Source: JBFHIZ01 sp963666475 (GTDB taxonomy: Bacteria; Bacillota; Clostridia; Lachnospirales; Lachnospiraceae). From it: DNA of 64,000 nt. Positions 38,732 through 47,305 of this stretch are shown here, in pieces. Both the position numbers and the translations under genes were made by a program. The number at the start of each line of letters is the position of its first letter. Within the stretch, counting starts at the first letter, position 1. Below the pieces are notes generated by a model that saw nothing but the letters and a program-made list of their open reading frames with translations, searched no databases and was not told the DNA's origin. Where the stretch lies: the NCBI GenBank assembly GCA_963666475.2, contig CAXXJM010000001.1:1922001-1986000 (forward strand), given 5' to 3'.

Positions 38732-40558
38732 TCATTCTTTTGTGTTTTGATCTTTGATTGCTTGTGCAATCTCCTCTAAATATACATATCGTTCCATCTT
38801 TTCCTCTAATGCCGCCTCTATATTTGCACGTTTCTCCATAAGTTCTCTTAATTTCATAAAATCTGTAGAGGCTTTTAAAACATCCTCATCAATCGAAGAA
38901 ATTTTTTCTTCCAATTCCATGATGTCTTCTTCTATCGTTTGATATTCATGCTCTTCATGATAGGAAAACTTCAACTTCTGATTTTGCTTTTTGCTTTCCT
39001 TATATGCTTCTGAAGATGTGTTCGATGATTTTTCTTCCACCCCAGATACATTTTGCGGTCTGGTTTGTTCTTGCTTTTTTTCCATGAAATACTCTGTATA
39101 TTTTTGCTCACTCTGTCTTATAATTCCACCCGGTTCAAAAATCATCAAACGATTTACCGTACGATCCAAAAAATAACGGTCATGTGAAACGGTAATTACA
39201 ATTCCTCGGAAGGTATCCAAATAGTCTTCTAATATTTGAAGAGTCGTGATATCCAAATCATTCGTTGGCTCATCAAGAACAAGAACATTAGGCATTTCGA
39301 GAAGTACTTTTAATAAATATAGTCTTCTTTTTTCTCCGCCTGAAAGTTTTGCAATTTTTGAGTATTGCATAGTTGCATCAAATAAAAATTGCTCTAACAT
39401 ACGAGATGCAAAAGATGGCGTGCCAACTGGCTTGTGTTTTTCATGAGAATCATTGATATAGTCAATTACACGTATCTCATTATCAAAAATATCGTGTTCC
39501 TGAGAAAAATAACCGATTCGTACCGTTTCTCCAATTTCAATGGAACCATGAAGCGGCGGAAGAATTCCAAGCATTGTTTTTAATAAGGTGGATTTTCCAC
39601 ATCCATTGGGTCCAATAATGCCAATTCTGTCGTCCTGTAAAAACAAATACTCAAAATCATGAAATAAGACATTTTCTCCATAACCACCCGAAACACCGTG
39701 CAGTTCTATGGTCTTCTTGCCAAGTCTCACAGCCTCCTTATTAAGCATTTCAATTTTTTTGTCTTCTTCCATTGGTTTTTCATCTCGAAGTGCTTCATAT
39801 CTCGCAATATGCGCTTTTTGCTTTGTCGATCTAGCCTTTGCTCCACGCTGCATCCATTCAATTTCTTTACGTAAAATATTTGCATGCTTTGCCATGGTTG
39901 CTTTTTGGCTTTCTTCACGCATCGCCTTTCTTGATAGATATCCTTCATAGTTTGTATCGTATCGATATAAACTTCCCTTATCAATTTCTACTATGCAATT
40001 GCAAATCAAATCCAGAAAATACCGATCATGTGTAACCATTACAAGTGCCCTACGGTAGTCTTTTAAATACTCTTGTAGCCATTCTGTCATGTCCTGATCC
40101 AAATGATTTGTTGGCTCATCCAAAATCAATACATCACAAGATGATAAAAGCGCTCCAGCAAGAGCTACTTTTTTTCTTTGTCCACCAGAAAGTATTTCCA
40201 TTCTTATATCATATCTTTGAAATCCCAGCAGATTTAATATTGTTTTTGCTTGTCCTTCCAGTTCCCACTTATTCGTTTCTGTCATATTTTTTGTAATGAC
40301 ATAGTCATAAATGGTCTCATCTTTTGCGAATTCAGGATTTTGGGATAAATAATTGATTCTTACGTTTCGTCCTTTTGAATACTCCCCTTCATCAATATCT
40401 TCCAGTCCCGCAAGTATTTTGAGCAATGTCGATTTGCCAGTCCCATTAATTCCTATGATTCCTATTTTGTCTTGTTCATGGATGCTAAAATCTGCCTGGT
40501 CAAATAACACCTTATCTGTATAAGACTTGTGGATACTTTTCATTGTAACTAAATTCAT
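38732..40558 (-). CDS. ABC-F family ATPase (ribosome-associated)
   Basis: 608 residues with two ABC domains and no membrane segment. Domain 1: Walker A GINGTGKSTLL, signature LSGGQRKKVALAGALL, Walker B VLILDEPTNHLD. Domain 2: GPNGCGKSTLL, LSGGEKRRLYLLKVLL, VLVLDEPTNDLD. The linker (about 230-310) and a charged C-terminal coiled coil (about 540-608) resemble Uup-like ABC-F proteins, which act on ribosomes or in replication fork repair. The ATG at 40558 gives the family start MNLVTMKSIHKSY. Antibiotic resistance is not implied. Confidence 0.9.
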   Translation of the reverse strand: MNLVTMKSIHKSYTDKVLFDQADFSIHEQDKIGIIGINGTGKSTLLKILAGLEDIDEGEYSKGRNVRINYLSQNPEFAKDETIYDYVITKNMTETNKWELEGQAKTILNLLGFQRYDIRMEILSGGQRKKVALAGALLSSCDVLILDEPTNHLDQDMTEWLQEYLKDYRRALVMVTHDRYFLDLICNCIVEIDKGSLYRYDTNYEGYLSRKAMREESQKATMAKHANILRKEIEWMQRGAKARSTKQKAHIARYEALRDEKPMEEDKKIEMLNKEAVRLGKKTIELHGVSGGYGENVLFHDFEYLFLQDDRIGIIGPNGCGKSTLLKTMLGILPPLHGSIEIGETVRIGYFSQEHDIFDNEIRVIDYINDSHEKHKPVGTPSFASRMLEQFLFDATMQYSKIAKLSGGEKRRLYLLKVLLEMPNVLVLDEPTNDLDITTLQILEDYLDTFRGIVITVSHDRYFLDRTVNRLMIFEPGGIIRQSEQKYTEYFMEKKQEQTRPQNVSGVEEKSSNTSSEAYKESKKQNQKLKFSYHEEHEYQTIEEDIMELEEKISSIDEDVLKASTDFMKLRELMEKRANIEAALEEKMERYVYLEEIAQAIKDQNTKE

Positions 40559-40601
40559 ATAATATCTTTGCCTCTCTAAACCTCTTTGCTTATAACAGCT
40601 G

Positions 40602-40829
40602 TTAGTTTCCAAAGTCCATGACTTGGTTTAATAACTCTAAATCAGATTGCTTAACTTTTATATTTGCAGGATACGATTCTCCATCATTCTTTTTAAGAAC
40701 AATTTCAATGACATCACCTTCTTCAATACCTACTTGTTGTATTTTCTTGAAGTATTTTCCCATCATTGGGTGATTTTTTGTAAATGTTGCCTTCATTTTA
40801 TTTAATTGCAATAGTTGTTGTATGTTCAT
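40602..40829 (-). CDS. Small conserved-looking protein of unknown function
   Basis: 75-residue acidic-basic soluble protein without Cys, signal or membrane segment. GGAG lies 8 bases before the ATG, and the gene is 43 bases upstream of the ABC-F start, so the two probably share a transcript. The middle (VGIEEGDVIEIVLKKNDGES) looks like a small beta-barrel strand pair. I do not recognise the family. Confidence 0.7.
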   Translation of the reverse strand: MNIQQLLQLNKMKATFTKNHPMMGKYFKKIQQVGIEEGDVIEIVLKKNDGESYPANIKVKQSDLELLNQVMDFGN

Positions 40830-40921
40830 ATTCCATCTCCAATTATTTTTTTTACTATTATTCCATCTTTCTCATTGAAAGTATATCACAGAATAAATAA
40901 AACCGTTAGTTGATTATTTTC

Positions 40922-40950
40922 TTTTCATTCGTTCATACTTTTGTTAAAAT
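40922..40950 (+). promoter_or_regulatory. Promoter of the degV-like gene
   Basis: TTTTCA (40922-40927), a 17-base spacer and TAAAAT (40945-40950), about 28 bases upstream of the ATG, which has an AAGGAGA site. Confidence 0.58.
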
Positions 40951-40977
40951 AAAAGAAATAAACGTAAGGAGAACTTC

Positions 40978-41859
40978 ATGGACATCAAACAAAGAACATT
41001 AATCGTTACAGATAGTTGTTGCGACTTGCCTCCAGAGTTAATCACAAAGCATCATATTACCATTTTACCACTGACGGTATCTCTTTCCGAAGAGACATTC
41101 AAAGATGGTATTGATATCAACCCACAAAAAATTTATGAATATTACAACAAATTTCATATATTGCCCAAAACAGCCGCACCTTCCGTTTATGACTTTACGG
41201 AAGTATTCCAAAAATTAACGTCAGATGGCTATGAAGTATTTTTTATTGGCATTGGCGATCAATTCTCCAGTACCTACAGCAATGCATACATCGCAGCAAA
41301 AGAGTTTGAGCATGTGTGCACCGCTGACTCAGGAAATTTGTCCTCTGGTTTGGGTCTCTTGGTTCTTATGGCTGCAGAGCTCGCAGAACAAAATCTGTCT
41401 TCAGAAGAAATCGCATCACAAGTGGCCGTTTCTGCTGAATATGTAGATGCATCTTTCGTCATCGAAAAACTTGAATACCTTTATAAAGGTGGCCGATGCA
41501 GCGCAGTACAAATGCTCAGTGCAAATGCATTAAAAATCAAACCTTGTATTGAAGTACGCGAAGGTAAAATGGGTGTTGGAAGAAAATATCGCGGAAATCT
41601 AAAACGGTGCATTACTTCCTATATTGAAGACAGTTTATCGGATTCAACTCAAGTCAATCCAAAACGTTGTTTTATCACCCATACCATTAATGACCGAGAA
41701 ATAGTCGAATCTGCAATTGAAACTGTAAAAAAGTGCTTTGATTTTGAAGAAATCATCGAATCCAATGCGGGCTCCACGATTGCTAGTCATTGCGGCGAAG
41801 GTACATTAGGCATCTTGTTTTTCCGGAATCATATTGTAAATTCTCTAACTGAAATTTAA
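40978..41859 (+). CDS. DegV-family fatty-acid-binding protein
   Basis: 293-residue two-domain protein. The start RTLIVTDSCCDLPPELI and the segment GDQFSSTYSNAYIAAKEF are the DegV signature; HCGEGTLGILFF near the end completes the family pattern. DegV (FakB-type) proteins hold a fatty acid and present it to the kinase FakA for phospholipid synthesis. No FakA gene is nearby. It is transcribed alone on the plus strand and shares a terminator with the HIT gene. Confidence 0.92.
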   Translation: MDIKQRTLIVTDSCCDLPPELITKHHITILPLTVSLSEETFKDGIDINPQKIYEYYNKFHILPKTAAPSVYDFTEVFQKLTSDGYEVFFIGIGDQFSSTYSNAYIAAKEFEHVCTADSGNLSSGLGLLVLMAAELAEQNLSSEEIASQVAVSAEYVDASFVIEKLEYLYKGGRCSAVQMLSANALKIKPCIEVREGKMGVGRKYRGNLKRCITSYIEDSLSDSTQVNPKRCFITHTINDREIVESAIETVKKCFDFEEIIESNAGSTIASHCGEGTLGILFFRNHIVNSLTEI

Positions 41860-41862
41860 CGA

Positions 41863-41899
41863 AAAAGACAACAGGCATGTGATTTGCCTGTTGTCTTTT
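41863..41899. terminator. Bidirectional terminator between degV and the pilus operon
   Basis: A 15-bp perfect stem (AAAAGACAACAGGCA / TGCCTGTTGTCTTTT) with a 7-base loop and T tracts on both strands. It serves degV and the HIT gene at the end of the converging minus-strand operon. Confidence 0.93.
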
Positions 41900-41917
41900 T
41901 TATGATAAAACGGAATG

Positions 41918-42325
41918 TTATTTCAGCTTCTCAAATACCTTATCCAATTCTTCCGAAGTCTTTGTCTGCGGTCTCCAATTGATGTCTTGTCCATCCTCCT
42001 GATATCTCGGAATCAAATGAACATGAAAATGAAATACGGTCTGTCCTGCATACGTTCCATTGTTTTGAACCACATTGAAGCCGTCACACTGTAATGCCAA
42101 AGTCATTTTTTTTGCCATCTTCTGCGCTAGTTGATAGGCTTCTCCTAACAAAGCCTCTGGCATTTCATATAAATCTGCATAATGTTCTTTCGGCAAAACT
42201 AGAGAATGCCCATCCGCCGCTGGTGACATGTCCATAATCACTCGAAATTTCTCGTCCTCATATATCGTTCTTGATGGAATCTCTCCATTCGCAATCTTAC
42301 AAAAAATACAATCTTCCATAATCAT
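41918..42325 (-). CDS. HIT-family nucleotide phosphohydrolase
   Basis: 135 residues from the chosen start. The N-terminal zinc-like CIFCKIANGEIPSR pattern and the histidine triad FHFHVHLIP are intact, giving an Hint-type purine nucleoside phosphoramidase or Ap4A-type hydrolase. The ATG at 42325 has GAAGGG at 7 bases; earlier ATGs lack a site. It ends the minus-strand transcript that begins in the Tad cluster and is probably a housekeeping passenger. Confidence 0.92.
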   Translation of the reverse strand: MIMEDCIFCKIANGEIPSRTIYEDEKFRVIMDMSPAADGHSLVLPKEHYADLYEMPEALLGEAYQLAQKMAKKMTLALQCDGFNVVQNNGTYAGQTVFHFHVHLIPRYQEDGQDINWRPQTKTSEELDKVFEKLK

Positions 42326-42365
42326 TACATTACCCTTCTGCATGTTTTCATGCCATCTTGTCATT

Positions 42366-43364
42366 CTATTCCTTTTGAAACGGAAAAATCTGATCCAATG
42401 TTCGCAAAACTTTAAAATCGCCTTTCACTTTCATATCTCCGCCCATAAAAGCACGTTGAAATGTTTTAATTCCACCTAGGATCTCATATAAAACAGCCTC
42501 ACTGACTTGAATGTCTACATCAACTTCCTTTTGCTCTCCGTAAAACACTTCCATCTTTGCGTTCTCAATCTTCAGAATCAATGGTTCCTTTTCTTCCGCA
42601 ATATGAAACCGGTAATTTACATATGTCCCACTTAGAGGAGTGAATGCCTTTTGGAATTCCGAAACAAATCTTTCCTCCGTCTCTAATACATCTTCTCCTA
42701 AAAGCCCTTTAAAGTACCCTGTCAGTTCTTCAATATCCGCTTTTTGTTTCTGAACATACACTTCATCCGAAACATATTGAGAAAGCTGTTCGGATTCTTG
42801 AGGCGTAAGGGATAAATTAGAGTTGATTGATACCATATCTTTTACCGCTTTATTACTTGCCGGAAGACTTGGCATTTTTTGATTGATTGTACGGTACATA
42901 TTTTCAGCTTTCTTTTCAATGATACGTATATACTCCGTACTTGTCTCTAATTTTTTTGTGTCTGTGATATATCCACAAATTCCGCTACATGGTAGACCAC
43001 CTAAGATTTCCCATGCTACGGAAAGATTTAATTTTCCTTCTCGTTCTCCATATGTCGTAGACATTACAATAGGACTCATGTACAACGAACTTATTTTTTC
43101 TTTATCACCATACAACCAGCATGCGTCAAGGAACTGTTGCATATAGCCTCCAATTCCATACCATTCTACAGTTGAAGCCAAAATAATTCCATCTGCATCC
43201 TTCATTGTATTCGGAAGAGAAGGAATGGATGATTTTAGTTCATGAAGATTATATCGTGCAATCGTCACGTGCAATTCTTCGAGTACTTCTGTCATTCGAT
43301 CAAGTACGAAAAGAGTTGGGTCATCAACCATCCCTCTTCCACCATAATAAATGTTAATCTTCAT
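42366..43364 (-). CDS. Flavodoxin-fold protein fused to SCP2 sterol-carrier domain
   Basis: 332 residues. Residues 1-200 resemble NADPH-dependent FMN reductases/flavodoxins (MKINIYYGGRGM, DADGIILASTVEWYGIGGYM, PIVMSTTYGEREG). Residues about 225-332 fit an SCP2-like lipid-binding fold (FQKAFTPLSGTYVNYRF, VSEAVLYEILGG, AFMGGDMKVKGDF). The combination suggests a flavin-linked enzyme acting on a hydrophobic ligand; the reaction is unknown. It starts 1 base after the rhomboid gene ends. Confidence 0.78.
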   Translation of the reverse strand: MKINIYYGGRGMVDDPTLFVLDRMTEVLEELHVTIARYNLHELKSSIPSLPNTMKDADGIILASTVEWYGIGGYMQQFLDACWLYGDKEKISSLYMSPIVMSTTYGEREGKLNLSVAWEILGGLPCSGICGYITDTKKLETSTEYIRIIEKKAENMYRTINQKMPSLPASNKAVKDMVSINSNLSLTPQESEQLSQYVSDEVYVQKQKADIEELTGYFKGLLGEDVLETEERFVSEFQKAFTPLSGTYVNYRFHIAEEKEPLILKIENAKMEVFYGEQKEVDVDIQVSEAVLYEILGGIKTFQRAFMGGDMKVKGDFKVLRTLDQIFPFQKE

Positions 43365-43365
43365 T

Positions 43366-44436
43366 CTACTGTTTCCTTTCAGCTGATTCTAGTTTTGAAA
43401 CATCTCTACACGTCATCCATAGCAGAAGTGAAACCATGATTCCTGTCATCATTCCTCCAATATGCGCATAGTTATCTATATTTGTTGTTCGAAATCCAAG
43501 ATAAATAGAATATACTACATAAAATAATAATCTTGGACCAGTTATCATACGAACTTCCTTGTGTCGTAATAAAACGAAAACCATCAGTGCTCCAAGCAGA
43601 CCAAAAATAGCTCCACTTGCTCCAAGTGAATGATAATACTCTCCGCTCACCTGCTGCATGTACATTGACAAAAAGCTTCCGCCCAATCCTGATACAAAAT
43701 ACAAAATAATAAATCTACCAATTCCCAAAATTCTTTCTACATACATACCTGTCATAAATAACACCAGCATGTTACCCGCAATGTGTTCCACACCTGCATG
43801 AAGAAACAGGGAGGTTAACAGTCGATAATACTCATGATTTTGAAAGATTGCCTCGTTATATAAATCTACTATATTATACAATAAGTCCCCTGTTATTGTA
43901 CATATTGTAAACACAATAAGATTGACAAGAACAAGAAAATTAGTGAATGATACATATCGCTTCCAATCTACTTTCTGTTTCTTTCTTTGAACTTCTTCTG
44001 TAGATTCGATCGCCTCTTCTATTCTATTTAAATCCTCTTCCGTGACCGTTTGTAAATAATCTTCTAATGGTCTTCGTATACCATAAAAATCCATTACCTG
44101 GTTTTCATAGATCACAAGCTTTCGCTTTGACTGATCGATCATCCAGCAGAACTGATCTTCCTCACATAGCAATTTTGCTTTGGAATAATCCTCTGTTACT
44201 ATCAAAGTCATGAGATGAACATTTTGAACTCCTCTACTTTGAAAAATCTGGATTGCCTGTTGTCTAACTTGTAGATACTGATCCCTTGTCAAATATAGGC
44301 CCTGTCGATCTTCTACCAGAAGAATCATTTCCATTGTATTTCCCGCATTCGAAAAAAACAAACCATACTCAGGGAGGTTTGTCCCAATCTTTTGATATCC
44401 TGCTTTTTGTAAAAATTTATCCATCCACATACTCAT
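43366..44436 (-). CDS. Rhomboid-family intramembrane serine protease
   Basis: Six to seven membrane helices (from about residue 165). Counting from the TTG at 44442, the catalytic serine is S276 in LGASGAIFGLLG and the histidine is H327 in NYAHIGG; HAGVEHIAGNM supplies the oxyanion-hole His and Asn. A soluble N-terminal region of about 155 residues precedes the core. It cleaves membrane-spanning substrates. I list the ATG at 44436, but TTG at 44442 is equally possible. It follows the pilus genes with a 52-base gap. Confidence 0.9.
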   Translation of the reverse strand: MSMWMDKFLQKAGYQKIGTNLPEYGLFFSNAGNTMEMILLVEDRQGLYLTRDQYLQVRQQAIQIFQSRGVQNVHLMTLIVTEDYSKAKLLCEEDQFCWMIDQSKRKLVIYENQVMDFYGIRRPLEDYLQTVTEEDLNRIEEAIESTEEVQRKKQKVDWKRYVSFTNFLVLVNLIVFTICTITGDLLYNIVDLYNEAIFQNHEYYRLLTSLFLHAGVEHIAGNMLVLFMTGMYVERILGIGRFIILYFVSGLGGSFLSMYMQQVSGEYYHSLGASGAIFGLLGALMVFVLLRHKEVRMITGPRLLFYVVYSIYLGFRTTNIDNYAHIGGMMTGIMVSLLLWMTCRDVSKLESAERKQ

Positions 44437-44488
44437 ATGCAAAGACCCAATCCATCAATCAAAAATAACATCATCTTTGTCTATCATA

Positions 44489-45388
44489 TCATTCCTTTTC
44501 CTGATGTTCAACGTATTTTAAGACAGATTCCTTTCTCCATCTTATAAAGTCTGCGACGCTCCAAAGTACCGAAAACAAAGTGCATCCAACAATAATGATG
44601 ATCGCATAAATGCTTTTTTGATACTCGAACTCGAATTTTCTTGAAATCATCATCGCTGCGCAAAAGTACATTGACGAAAGCGCAAATATAATCAATATCC
44701 ATTTTCTAATCAAATAAAATAACTTTTGATGTACTTGAAAAGCCATGTACTCTGCTTCCATCTTTTCTCTTTCTGGAACTTTTTCTATTTCATGTACAAT
44801 CGCAGGAGTATTTTCTTTTCGTTCATCTCCGCGAGTCTCCTTTTCATGCTTCAACATCATGTCCATGAATCCCACAATTGAAAAATTTTCAGTTCTTGCG
44901 TGATTCTCCAACATATAAACAGTCCAGACAGCCATTTCATCATCTCCATCGACATTTGTCATAAAAAACATCGCAAGTTCCAAAAAATTAGATAATTCAT
45001 GCTCTTTTTCAGGAAAATATAGAAATCGTATCTCCTTTTTTTCATTGTTCAAGAAAAGGTGGTCTGGGTCCATCAAAAGGAGATCCTCTTCTAACATAAA
45101 GCGTTCCATGGCCTCGAACCCTTTCATAATCTGAAAAAAGAATAATCGAAGAAAGGAGTATGTGATTTTTTCTTTCTTTACCAGCTCCCTCAAGCTGATC
45201 AAACTACTAACGGTATAATGATATTCTTTTCTTTCATTCTTAAAGACAACTTTCATTGGCAAAATCCCAAAGATGTCATTTTCCATGATCATTCTTTCTT
45301 GATAACTCTCGTTCGGAATAAATTCATCGATTGCAATGACAAGCTCACTTGATTTGATTGTTCGTTCGTACCATTCTTCTCTATTCAT
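44489..45388 (-). CDS. Tad-locus protein, DUF6382-like, without an FHA domain
   Basis: 299 residues. The N-terminal ~180 residues resemble the DUF6382 domain found in Lachnospiraceae pilus loci (LISLRELVKKEKITYSFLRL, then FLNNEKKEIRFLYFPEKE). Two membrane helices follow at about 230-252 and 258-280. Relatives I recall carry a C-terminal FHA phosphopeptide domain; none is visible here. It overlaps the preceding TadF-like gene by 8 bases. The role is probably in pilus assembly or its control, but unproven. Confidence 0.62.
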   Translation of the reverse strand: MNREEWYERTIKSSELVIAIDEFIPNESYQERMIMENDIFGILPMKVVFKNERKEYHYTVSSLISLRELVKKEKITYSFLRLFFFQIMKGFEAMERFMLEEDLLLMDPDHLFLNNEKKEIRFLYFPEKEHELSNFLELAMFFMTNVDGDDEMAVWTVYMLENHARTENFSIVGFMDMMLKHEKETRGDERKENTPAIVHEIEKVPEREKMEAEYMAFQVHQKLFYLIRKWILIIFALSSMYFCAAMMISRKFEFEYQKSIYAIIIIVGCTLFSVLWSVADFIRWRKESVLKYVEHQEKE

Positions 45389-45866
45389 CTTTTAGCATTC
45401 CTTTCAACTGTTTCCAAATACGAATCTTCTTCATCGTCAGATTCTTATTTTGGCTTAAAGTAATCTCATGTTTCAAATTCACACTAGAAAATGGTGGTTC
45501 CATCCTGGTGATTTCTAGAAGTGAATAGCCATATGTCAACTGTACTTTATCCACATAGTCTTGTGTGAAAACATCATATTGTTCTATAATAACTGCGGCG
45601 TGTACCATTGCTTTACTTGCACTTTGCCTTATGCTCTCTTCATTCATTTTAAAGCTTTGATCTTCCTGATTATAATTTGTTAAAATTCGATATCCATTCG
45701 CTGTTAAGACACTTTCATTATATGTAGAAAATGTCACCATCAATATAAAGAAAATAAGGAAACAGATTAGTACACTAACATATGCTGTCTCGATTGTAAA
45801 ATTTGCGTTCATTTGTTTTCTAAAAAGGCTATATTCTTCTGTTTTTTTCTTTTGTTTAATATTCAT
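45381..45866 (-). CDS. TadE/TadF-like pseudopilin
   Basis: 161 residues with one hydrophobic helix near the N-terminus (about 30-50) preceded by basic residues and a TIETAYVSVLI motif, the Glu-containing start expected of TadE/F-type pilus proteins. The remainder is a polar extracytoplasmic domain. ATG at 45866 has AGGTG at 5 bases and is preferred to the adjacent TTG. It lies between a prepilin peptidase gene and the DUF6382-like gene. Confidence 0.7.
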   Translation of the reverse strand: MNIKQKKKTEEYSLFRKQMNANFTIETAYVSVLICFLIFFILMVTFSTYNESVLTANGYRILTNYNQEDQSFKMNEESIRQSASKAMVHAAVIIEQYDVFTQDYVDKVQLTYGYSLLEITRMEPPFSSVNLKHEITLSQNKNLTMKKIRIWKQLKGMLKDE

Positions 45867-45873
45867 CAATCAC

Positions 45874-46311
45874 CTATAAATCCCCATATTTCATCTTAGT
45901 TGCAACAATTTGGATCATGGTTCCAAATAGCAAAAAAGGGATAAGCGGAACCTTTTCATCCCTCTCCCTTTTTTCAAAAAAAAGCAACCAAAGTGAAAAT
46001 GGAATCATCAAGCATATCGAATAAAAGAATGCATAGAGCAAGGGATGTATCCCCATAAATAGACCCATTCCACATAATAAAATTCCATCCCCATATCCAA
46101 TACTTTCTTTTGATAGTTTGGCAATTAATATCATAAATACGCCTCCTAAAAATCCAAACATGGCATCCAGATATGAAATATCTCTCATAAATATGGCAGA
46201 TAATAATCCAAATATAAGAAAAAGAAGTAAATACCACAATGGGATTTTCTTAAATCTTAAATCATAGATTCCTCCTAAAAGCAAATATAGTAGAACAAAC
46301 ACTTCTTTCAT
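45874..46311 (-). CDS. Prepilin peptidase (A24 family), second copy in the pilus locus
   Basis: 145-residue membrane aspartic protease without the methylation domain, TadV/CpaA type. The two catalytic aspartates lie in GGIYDLRFKKIP and IGYGDGILL. It processes prepilin signal peptides at the membrane. The frame continues 19 codons upstream, overlapping the TadE-like gene; I chose the ATG at 46311, although no strong ribosome site supports either. A second A24 peptidase heads the same operon at 53137-53565. Confidence 0.86.
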   Translation of the reverse strand: MKEVFVLLYLLLGGIYDLRFKKIPLWYLLLFLIFGLLSAIFMRDISYLDAMFGFLGGVFMILIAKLSKESIGYGDGILLCGMGLFMGIHPLLYAFFYSICLMIPFSLWLLFFEKRERDEKVPLIPFLLFGTMIQIVATKMKYGDL

Positions 46312-46333
46312 TTTCCCACGTGTCCTCTCTCTC

Positions 46334-47278
46334 TTATTTTCCACATTTGGAACAAGCTCTTCGTCCACCTACTTTTGAAAGTGGAATTTCAACGATCTCA
46401 CGATAAATTCTGGAGCAATCCTTTAAAAGATGATAGCAATCTCCCGTCAACGTTACATATCCATCCTTTAATATCTCACCATCGTCAATGCAATAGCTAC
46501 ACGGACGATAATCTTTCCCAGAAATAGCAAGATTCCCCTGTGTCCCCCCTTGTATCCAAACACTTCTCATCTGTAAATAACTACAAGTTAATTCTTCATG
46601 ATATACTTCTCCATCTTTTGTTATATATACCATTTTTTCGGTTTTAGATTCCAATTGCCCTCTCTTATCAGATAAGGTGTTTCCCGTGAAAGCACGAATC
46701 ATACAACGATTAATGACTGGTATTTTTTTTATTGGAAGAATTTGAATTTTTGGCGAAACATCATAGGTAACCACTAAATCTATTTCGTCTCGATTTATCA
46801 TAATATTCGAATAATTTATATAAATTCCATTCTCTCCATCAACAACCGGAGAACGTTCTAAGTAATTTGCTCCTATTTTCTCAACGATCGTATATTTCAA
46901 ATAGGATTTTTCAATGAGGTACGACCCCATAAATGATTCTATATTACCTTCATCAGGAATTTCATTTCTATATAAATATCCATATGTCGCCATTTCCTTG
47001 GCAATATCATATAATGCATTTTCAATCTTACATTGAAGTGTAAAAACCTGCATGATAAAGATAAACAAATACACCACATACAAAAAGAATGGAATCGAGA
47101 ATGATGCTTCTACCGTAATAGAAGCATCCACTGTTTTTGAGATAATCCATAACACCCTTTTTTGGTTTTCTTTGGGAATTTCGAATGAGTGATTCGTGAT
47201 TTGATAGGGGTTTTTTGATTTGATTTGAATTGGCTGCATCTCCTTTTTTCTGGTTATTTTTATTCCAAAAAAGGGCAT
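46334..47278 (-). CDS. TadE-like pseudopilin with duplicated Cys-rich C-terminal motif
   Basis: 314 residues. A basic N-terminus of about 50 residues precedes a TadE-like helix (DASITVEASFSIPFFLYVVY). After a polar domain the C-terminal ~90 residues contain two copies of a Tyr-His/Cys/CxxC pattern: VYHEELTCSYLQM with YRPCSYC, then CYHLLKDCSRIYRE with RRACSKCG. Each copy could bind zinc. The same short motif (YH...C...CxxC) occurs at the ends of some secreted nucleases and competence proteins. Its function here is unknown. Confidence 0.75.
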   Translation of the reverse strand: MPFFGIKITRKKEMQPIQIKSKNPYQITNHSFEIPKENQKRVLWIISKTVDASITVEASFSIPFFLYVVYLFIFIMQVFTLQCKIENALYDIAKEMATYGYLYRNEIPDEGNIESFMGSYLIEKSYLKYTIVEKIGANYLERSPVVDGENGIYINYSNIMINRDEIDLVVTYDVSPKIQILPIKKIPVINRCMIRAFTGNTLSDKRGQLESKTEKMVYITKDGEVYHEELTCSYLQMRSVWIQGGTQGNLAISGKDYRPCSYCIDDGEILKDGYVTLTGDCYHLLKDCSRIYREIVEIPLSKVGGRRACSKCGK

Positions 47279-47305
47279 TATGGATCATCTCCTCCTATTA
47301 CATAA

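Noticed and set aside
38732..40558. ABC-F gene as an antibiotic resistance gene
   Set aside because: Domain layout fits Uup-like housekeeping proteins, and nothing in the linker marks a resistance type.
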